NCBI RefSeq assembly: GCF_000002865.3
Contig: NW_001865067.1
Coordinates: 67,529 to 131,528 of the forward strand
From: Monosiga brevicollis MX1
Lineage: Eukaryota; Opisthokonta; Choanoflagellata; Craspedida; Salpingoecidae
Direction of reading: 5' to 3'
Length of the DNA stretch: 64,000 nt
Part shown: piece by piece, positions 57,801 to 64,000 of the stretch
Numbering within the stretch: position 1 is the first letter of the stretch
Layout of the letters: each line of letters starts with the position of its first letter
The notes under the pieces: generated by a model
The model's input: only the letters and a program-made list of their open reading frames with translations
Database searches by the model: none
Told to the model about the DNA's origin: nothing
Translations under genes and position numbers: made by a program

Positions 57801-60374
57801 GCTGGCAATGAAGGCCATGCCGCGACTCAGCTGCAAGGCGAGGTGTAGCGTCTCATTTCGAAAAAGCTTAAAGTTGCGCTGGCGCGCCGTTTGTAGCACC
57901 TTGGCCAGATCGCCATACTGCATAAATTCAAGCACACACAGCCACGGCCGCTCCTTGACGGCCACGCCGACGATCGACACTAGATTCTCATGTCGCAGCT
58001 CGGCCATGATCTGGCACTCGCGCACAAAGGCATCCTACCACGACGAGCAGTTTGAACTTTTGTGAGTCGACAAAGCGTTCATGGGTCATTCAGGCAGGGC
58101 AGCAGCGGCGGCGACAGGGAATGGTCTTCCATGCCAGCTCATTCATCAAAACTAGCTTTGAACTCAAGGCTAGCCTTAATGACATGTGAAGTGTTGACCA
58201 TACCTTTTGATCCTCCTTGGACGACTTGCGAAGCAGCTTGACGGCGCGCTGCACAACACTGCCATCTTCTTGTGTTTCGTCGGCCAGAAAGACTTTGCCA
58301 TACATGCCTGCACCCAGCACCTTGAGCTGCTCCAGCCTTGAACGATCCACCTAGAGCAACAGGGTTGATGCAAAATCCAGCAAACCAAAAAAAAAAAAAA
58401 AACATCAGCAGGTGCTAGACAGCAGCGTGGGGCAGAATCGAGGCACCGGAACCAAGCCAAGCCAAGCCAAGCCAAGTGCAGCCTGAGGCCGGACCAACCT
58501 GCAAAAGCTGAAGCTCCATTGGCACATCGGACAAGTCGACTTCGGGAGCTTTGGCAGCGAATACGTCATCGGTGCTCTTGTAGGTCTTGGCGTACTCATC
58601 AAAGGCGCGTGCCACAGCCTGCGTCACCCCAAAGGAATGTAGGTGAGATATCAAAGCCAGATTCACACGAGGACCACACGTTGTGCCCTTGAAAAAACCT
58701 ACACGGCAGATGGCCTGACCCTTGCCACGGATGAGTTCGAAACAATGGCAAGCCTTCTGGTTGATACGAGGATCGGTGGTGATAAAGGCAAACAGGTCAC
58801 GACGCTTGTCAAGCACTCCGGCCGTCGTGAAGGTGACATCCTGCCCGTTCAGCAACATGCCAGGACACGCAGTCAGTTCGAGCCAGGTGACACGCAGCAG
58901 CCTTTATCAGCGAGCAGAGACACGGCGGGCTGGACTAGCGACCACGCACGCGAATAAAGTGATTCTCAAGCATGGTGTCAGAGAGGCGATCGTGCAGCTT
59001 GATGTTTTCCACAGTAATCACGATTAGAACGGCATCACCCTTGAGCTTCTTGACCTTCTTCTTCTTCTTGTCCGCCATCTTATCCAGCTGCTCTTCTTGT
59101 AATCTGAGACAAACTCCATCGCGATGAGACAAACATGATGGGTGGTTCAAATCCCATTCTTGTTTCTGGCCGCCCTGATCTGGAAACCCCCCGCCTCATG
59201 GTTGGCACCAGGTGAAGGGCCTACCTGGCCAGAGCGCCTTGCACAACGTGAGCACCCGTGTTCTCAGTAACACCAATGGAGCCAAGATACTTGGCAATGA
59301 ACGTGCCCATGGGTCGCTCCTCGTTGTCAGATTTGGATGCTTCCGAGCCGGCGGCATTTTGGTCTGTCGTTTTGGAGCGACGGCGGAAAAAGCCCTTTCG
59401 CTTGGGCCGCTGAGCATCGTCGCTGACCGTCTGGCTTCGGGGTCCTGCAGGCTCAGGGGCCGAGGCCTCGACACTGGTCTTGAGACTGTTTGTTGACGAC
59501 GAGCGCGAGGCGAGCGGCGGCGCTGTACCACGACGCTGGGGGTCAGCCTGGCTGCTGACCTGCTGGGCCGAGGCCGCGCTGGTGGTAGGCTCAGCGGCAC
59601 CGGCCGCCTTGGGCGTCCCCGAGGTGTTGGCCAGGGTCATGAGGCGCTCTCGCTCTTCGCGATCGGCGCGTGCGGCCTGGGTTGCCTTGGCCTTGGCATC
59701 GCGCTGCTGCTGCAGCTGAGATTCCTGATCAGCAAGATAGGCCTCAAAGCCGTTTGAAATGCAGATGGGCAGGCCGGCTGATTCCTCCTTGATGGTGAAG
59801 AGGTGACAGATAGACATGCTCGCACCCTCGGAACAAGCCACAAAGGAGAAGCGGCGAGGATCGTCCGACAAGAGGCCGCAATAGACAATCTTGATCGAGG
59901 CAGACGGCGAGTGGAGGAAGGGTGAGGTTGGGCACGGTGATACAAGCGCATGACCATGGTACTGACGCAGCCGAGACCGGTCCAGGAGGATGCTACATGT
60001 TATCACTCACCTCTTGAATGGGCGTGCGGGCGAGCACGTGGTGCGCCTTCCGACCCAGAGTAAGGACTTTGAAGGAAGTCACAGCAATCCAGACTTTGTG
60101 AGGGAGCTGATTCAGCTCCTTGCCCTGGGCAAAGCATCGCTTGACAGTGGTATCACTGATGGCTTCGTGATCGGTCACGTCCAGTGGTACGGCGCCCAGA
60201 TAGATGCCCTTGAAGAGGCCCAGGTACTTTTCGCCCGGCTCACCTATTGCAGCAGCATGGTGCCAAAGCAGGTTGTGATGAGCGACTGTTGAGCGCGCCA
60301 GGGAGAGAGCCATTTTTAGACGGGGCGGCACGCCTTCAGCACTCGGACATACGCCCAAGATCGGTGAGCTTCAT
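54870..60374 (-). CDS. Cytoplasmic tyrosine kinase with two PTB domains and a long acidic tail
   Basis: Start ATG 60374 (MKLTDLGR), spliced to a first PTB domain: GIYLGAVPLDVTDHEAISD, VWIAVTSFKVLTL, then IKIVYCGLLSDDPRRFSFV and CHLFTIKEESAG. A Ser/Pro linker leads to a second PTB: FIAKYLGSIGVTENTGAHVV, LIVITVENIKLHDRLSD, RRDLFAFITTDPRINQKACH. The kinase (58350-56660) has LGAGMYGKVFLAD, AVKLLRK, HENLVSIVGV, HLDLAARNCLL (HLD, not HRD), KIADFGLARP, VKWIPPDALM (PPD where PPE is usual), TDVWAFGVLLWELYSMG and ENRPTFAQL. LDLAARN and VKWIPP mark it as a tyrosine kinase. Phase-consistent splices join it to a Ser/Glu/Ala-rich acidic region (56530-55500), an acidic exon (DDEFEADDDELDIDNIP) and a coiled-coil end finishing KDLKFDFTFSSA; stop 54870-54872. 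No SH2, SH3 or membrane segment is visible. The PTBs suggest docking to NPxY motifs or lipids. Confidence 0.85.
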
Positions 60375-60957
60375 GGTGTTGGTAACTGTGGGACAAGAAG
60401 GAAAGCTTGCTGCTATTCTCGATGGGAAGCAGAGCGGACTTGGATCAGTCAGCAATCTTCGCAATCAAACATCAACGCACGGCGGGCTGCATAGCCCAAG
60501 AGAGCCATGCCCCGGACCGTCTCCAAGTGCTTGAGACAGCGAGCAACGCCTACCCACAGAAAGAGGGGGCAAACGAGCGTGGAAGGATTAAAAGCGCATG
60601 AGATGATGATAGCCCTGTTCACATCCGAGGGTAGCCGTGGTGGACTGCACAAGAGTAATACGACCCATGCCACGGATACACAGCGAGCTTGGATGGCTGA
60701 TCCGCCCTGTCACCTCTCTCTGCTCGCACACCACCCCGCCCGCGTGCTCGAGAGGACTCAACTGAGACACACACACACACACACTGATCAATTCAACCTA
60801 CCTCCCACAACGTCGTCTCGTTGCTTTTGACCACGTTTTGGCCCTTGGCACCAGCGTAGACACTAGCCGCGCCCTCGTCTAAATCCCGCCCCGCTCGTCC
60901 GTCTCTCTCCGCCACGACAACTCACACCGCTCTGCCCTTTCTGACCGTCAGCGTCTC

Positions 60958-61008
<51 letters not shown>

Positions 61009-61482
61009 AAAAAAAAAAAAAAGTCCAGCTATCATCACCGAAGGTGTAATATTAATCACACTTCAGAGCACTCAGCCGGTTGTGTTAGGAAAGATCAACA
61101 GCTGGACAACAAGCCAGATCAGATGTTAGAAAAAAGTTGGCCGAGGATGGGCGGGTGGCGTCCTATGTAGGAGCACACAGACGCTCCTCGTCATGGTCCT
61201 CGTCATGGTCATGGGGTTCAATTGGTTGGGCCGACGGCGGCACTGGTCGTTGGCCAACATTGTTGAACACAACACAACATGACAGCATCGATGAGTCTGT
61301 GCAACTACTCGCAGAAGAAAAAAAAAACTCGAGAAACAAGAACAAGCCGATGCTCAAACAAGACTTGGGCACCGTGTCAGAATCAGACTATGGATAAAGA
61401 AAACAACGGTAGAGCAACGGCGCTATGGACAGAAAAAAAAATGGTGTGACAACCCTGAACAATCTCTGTGCAGGGGGCTCAA
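60375..61482. other. Intergenic region upstream of the tyrosine-kinase gene
   Basis: Holds the kinase promoter, a short (CA)n run (60769-60783), a (GA)n array with poly-A, and the 3' UTR of the right-hand coiled-coil gene. No conserved ORF is visible. Confidence 0.55.
60961..61006. repeat. (GA)n microsatellite
   Basis: About 22 GA units followed by a 15-base A run. Confidence 0.95.
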
Positions 61483-64000
61483 CTACTTCTTCTTTGGTTT
61501 GCGAGGCGTTGAGGCAGGGGCGGCCTGGAGTTGCCCTTGCACAGCCAACACGTGCTGACACAGCTGGCGCAAGGCCGACATGAAGGCTTTGCGGAATGCG
61601 GTGCTTGCATCGCTAGCTGCATCGCCCACCTAGGACAGAAACAAAAGGGAACAACACCAAAAAGCCATCCAGCAAGGCGAGTGAGATGGAGCGAAAAAAC
61701 ACCAGTAAAAGTAAAATGAAACAACGCGGCACAACCTTTTCCACCAAACAATACGACACCCGGGCCAGCGACGGTCACAGACCTGGGCGTGCGCAGCAGC
61801 ATGCGCGGTAATGGGAAGCAAGTCACCCAAATGAGCTGCCCGGGCACGGTGCAGCACCAATTGCTCGGCTTGGATGCGGTACGAATGGCGGAATGCATTG
61901 CCTTCAGCCGGCTCGCCCGGCAGGGTTGCGGCGAAAGCCGGGTGCATCGCGGGGAATCCGGCATCTGCAAGAGCTTTGAGCCAGCGCACCACCATCTCCT
62001 GCGCTTGCTCAACAGTACTGTCATCTGGCATGGGGGCTGTTCCCCGCGCGATGGCCTCATCAGTGGCCTCAAGATAATCCGCATTGGCCTCCTGTAAAGC
62101 GGCAAGCATGACCTCAATCTTCTCCAACTCTTGCTGCAGAGGTGCCAAACCCTCATCCGCCGCCTGCTGCGTGGCCTTGTTGACCCGCTGCTTCTTGTGC
62201 GTCAGAGCCGACATGGCCTCCTGCTCCAATTGGACCATCTCCGCCTGTAATTGGGCTTGCTCCGCCTGCTTGCGCTCCTCCTCAGCCTTGGCCTGCGCCT
62301 CCTTCACCTGCGCCTCCTCGGCTTCCAAGCGCGCCTGGCGTCGCTTGCGTCGCTCCTCACGGCGACGCTTAAAGTCCTCCTCCTGCACCTGCTGCTGCGA
62401 CTTGCGCTGCGCCTCGACAGCCCGGAGCTGTTCGCGGTGCTTCTCCAAGATGGCCTGCTTTTCCGCCTCGTTCACCTGCTGCAGCTCCGCTTCTTGCTGA
62501 CGTGCCAGAGCCGCCTCGTGCCGACGTTGCTGCTCTTCCAGTTGCAAACGACGGCGCTGTTCCTCCGCCTTGTCGGCCTCCGCCATCTGTGCGTGCTCTT
62601 GTTGTCGCTTACGCGCTAGCTCGGCCCGGCGTTCGGCCTGCTCTTGGCGCTTGCGGGCGAGTGCCTCGGTGGACTGCTCCTGCAAGGCCTCACGCTGCTT
62701 TTGCGCTGCCTCTTGTGCCTTGTTGGCCAATGATTCGTAGTGTGCCAACAACTCCCCTTCAGGTGTGTGCTTCTTAAAGGCTTCCACAACCTCGCGGTAC
62801 TGCCGCTCCTGGAGCTCGAGCTTCGCCGAAGCAATCTCGCCATCCACGTGCAGAGCCGTTTCCTTGGCCAGACGCTCTCGCTGCAATTCGGCCTTGCGAT
62901 CAAACTGCGTCAGAGCTGCATTGTGCTCGTGCTTGAGCATGGCCAATGACTTGCCCTCGGGTAGTTGGGTCAGCTCAGCCGCGTGCTTAGCCTCCAATTC
63001 AAAGCGGCGCTCGGCCATGTCCTCGTCAAATGCATGGAATGCCTTCTTCATGTCCAGATCACGTTGCATGTCCAATCGGTGCTCCAACTCGGACGTCTCG
63101 CGGAAGTGCCGCTGCTGTAGCAGCTGATACACCGTCGCTTCATTACCGTCCTCATCGTCGGCCTCGGCAACAATGGTTGTCAGCGCCTGTGCCTCAGCCT
63201 CACGCTGCGTATGGGAAGCCATCGCTGCCAACTGCTGCTCGTGGGCCAAGCGCGCCTCGTCTTCCTGCAGCTGACACTGGTTCTCCAGTGCATCATGGCG
63301 GCGACGACGCCGTGCCTCGAGCCGAGCCTTGAGATCGGCATCTTGCTTTTGACGCCGAGACGCATGCCCCTTCTCGATGCGAGACATGGCCAATTGCTGC
63401 TCAGCCATGAGTTTCTCGTACTCGGCGCGCACGTCCGGCGCCAGCTCATCGGCCTTTTCCGTGCCCGTAACACCGAGTGCCTGCAGCTTACGCTCGTACT
63501 CAGCCTTGGCCTTGGCCTCGTCGCTTTGTCGCTTACGCTCCAAGTCCTGGTGGGCTTGTCCCTGCATGTCGCCAAACTCCTTGGCCAGGCGCTCCTCAAT
63601 TTCCTGTCGCTTTGCTGCGTGCTCTGCTCGCAATGCCTCGACCTTACGCTGATGCTCCTCCTCGAGACTGGATTTAGCCGAGTCAATCTTTTTCTGAGCT
63701 GTTTGCATGCGTGCCTCAAACACCTTCAACGTGTCGCGGTCAACATCGGCAGCCAGAATAGAGTTTTGATACCGCTGGGCGTTGTCCAGTTGGTCTTTTT
63801 GCACCGCATGTTTACGCGCAGCCAAGGCGCGCTCGCGCCGCTGCTTGAGACGGCTGTTTAGGTCGTCCGCCTGGCGACCCTTTTGCGCTTTGAGAGCAGC
63901 CTGCTCACGAGCCTTGAACTCGCGCAAGAGCTGAGCTGCATCCTCTGCGCTAGGCTGCACAGATTTGAGAACCGGTGCCAGCGCGGCAGCAATGGCCTGT
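61483..64000 (-). CDS. Long coiled-coil protein, inverted paralogue of the left-edge gene (5' end outside)
   Basis: The main exon runs from beyond the window edge to about 61782 and is almost all charged coiled coil, rich in EERLAKE and QARLEAEEAQVKEAQ-type heptads. A helical C-terminal domain follows (MLAALQEANADYLEATDEAI, then AEQLVLHRARAAHLGDLLPI). A last exon (61630-61483) begins VGDAASDASTAFRKAFMSAL and ends in basic TPRKPKKK; stop at 61483-61485. The region with LELQERQYREVVEAF and the preceding LLQQRHFRETSELEHRLDMQ aligns in order with LKERQYREYINAL and ILHRRHAQELRDLREQI of the gene at 1-4159. Its function is unknown. The true start is not in the window. Confidence 0.8.

Noticed and set aside
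1-64000. Retroelement, viral or transposase genes
   Set aside because: No reverse transcriptase, integrase, capsid or transposase motif was seen in any frame; the repeats present are microsatellites, minisatellites and gene-derived duplications.

Overview
This window is nuclear DNA from a unicellular eukaryote, most likely a choanoflagellate close to Monosiga (inference). The genes are GC-rich and dense, with many short GT..AG introns of roughly 50-200 bp. Several encode animal-like proteins: ATRX, AP-2 mu, TM9SF1, a CapZIP-like protein, a C3orf38-like protein and a tyrosine kinase with two PTB domains. Alongside them are unusual multidomain fusions. I saw no rRNA, tRNA, CRISPR array or recognisable retroelement or viral gene.

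Layout. 1-4159 (+): long coiled-coil protein. 4867-10503 (-): ATRX-type SNF2 remodeller without an ADD domain. 11337-12490 (+): small membrane protein. 12675-14993 (-): AP-2 mu. 16251-18193 (+): disordered protein with CapZIP/RCSD1-like capping-protein-interaction features. 19467-22748 (+): TM9SF1. 23129-33280 (-): giant two-module polyketide synthase (PKS) with no acyltransferase, no thioesterase, a tandem ACP pair and a C-terminus resembling the Nup98 autopeptidase fold. 34876-51897 (+): three tandem paralogues built of ankyrin repeats, a helical linker, a protein kinase and a PARP catalytic domain; the first has lost the kinase and PARP parts. 52909-about 54139 (+): C3orf38-like gene. 54870-60374 (-): PTB-PTB-tyrosine kinase with a long acidic tail. 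61483-64000 (-, 5' end outside the window): a second coiled-coil protein homologous to the first, in inverted orientation.

The most notable material is the 34.9-51.9 kb cluster. Each ankyrin repeat is its own 99-bp phase-0 exon, and exon plus intron have been duplicated as a unit, so the array grows or shrinks by whole repeats without breaking the frame. The two full-length members join ankyrin recognition modules, a kinase with DFD in place of DFG, and a PARP domain that keeps the H-Y-E triad. A tract of near-identity over the kinase C-lobe points to recent gene conversion between them. The neighbouring PKS, which depends on an external acyltransferase by its domain content, is the second notable system. 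Ordinary trafficking genes (AP-2 mu, TM9SF1) and chromatin genes (ATRX) fill the left third with no evident functional link to the cluster.

Exon joins were worked out by eye from splice consensus, reading phase and similarity to remembered family sequences. No database search was run.
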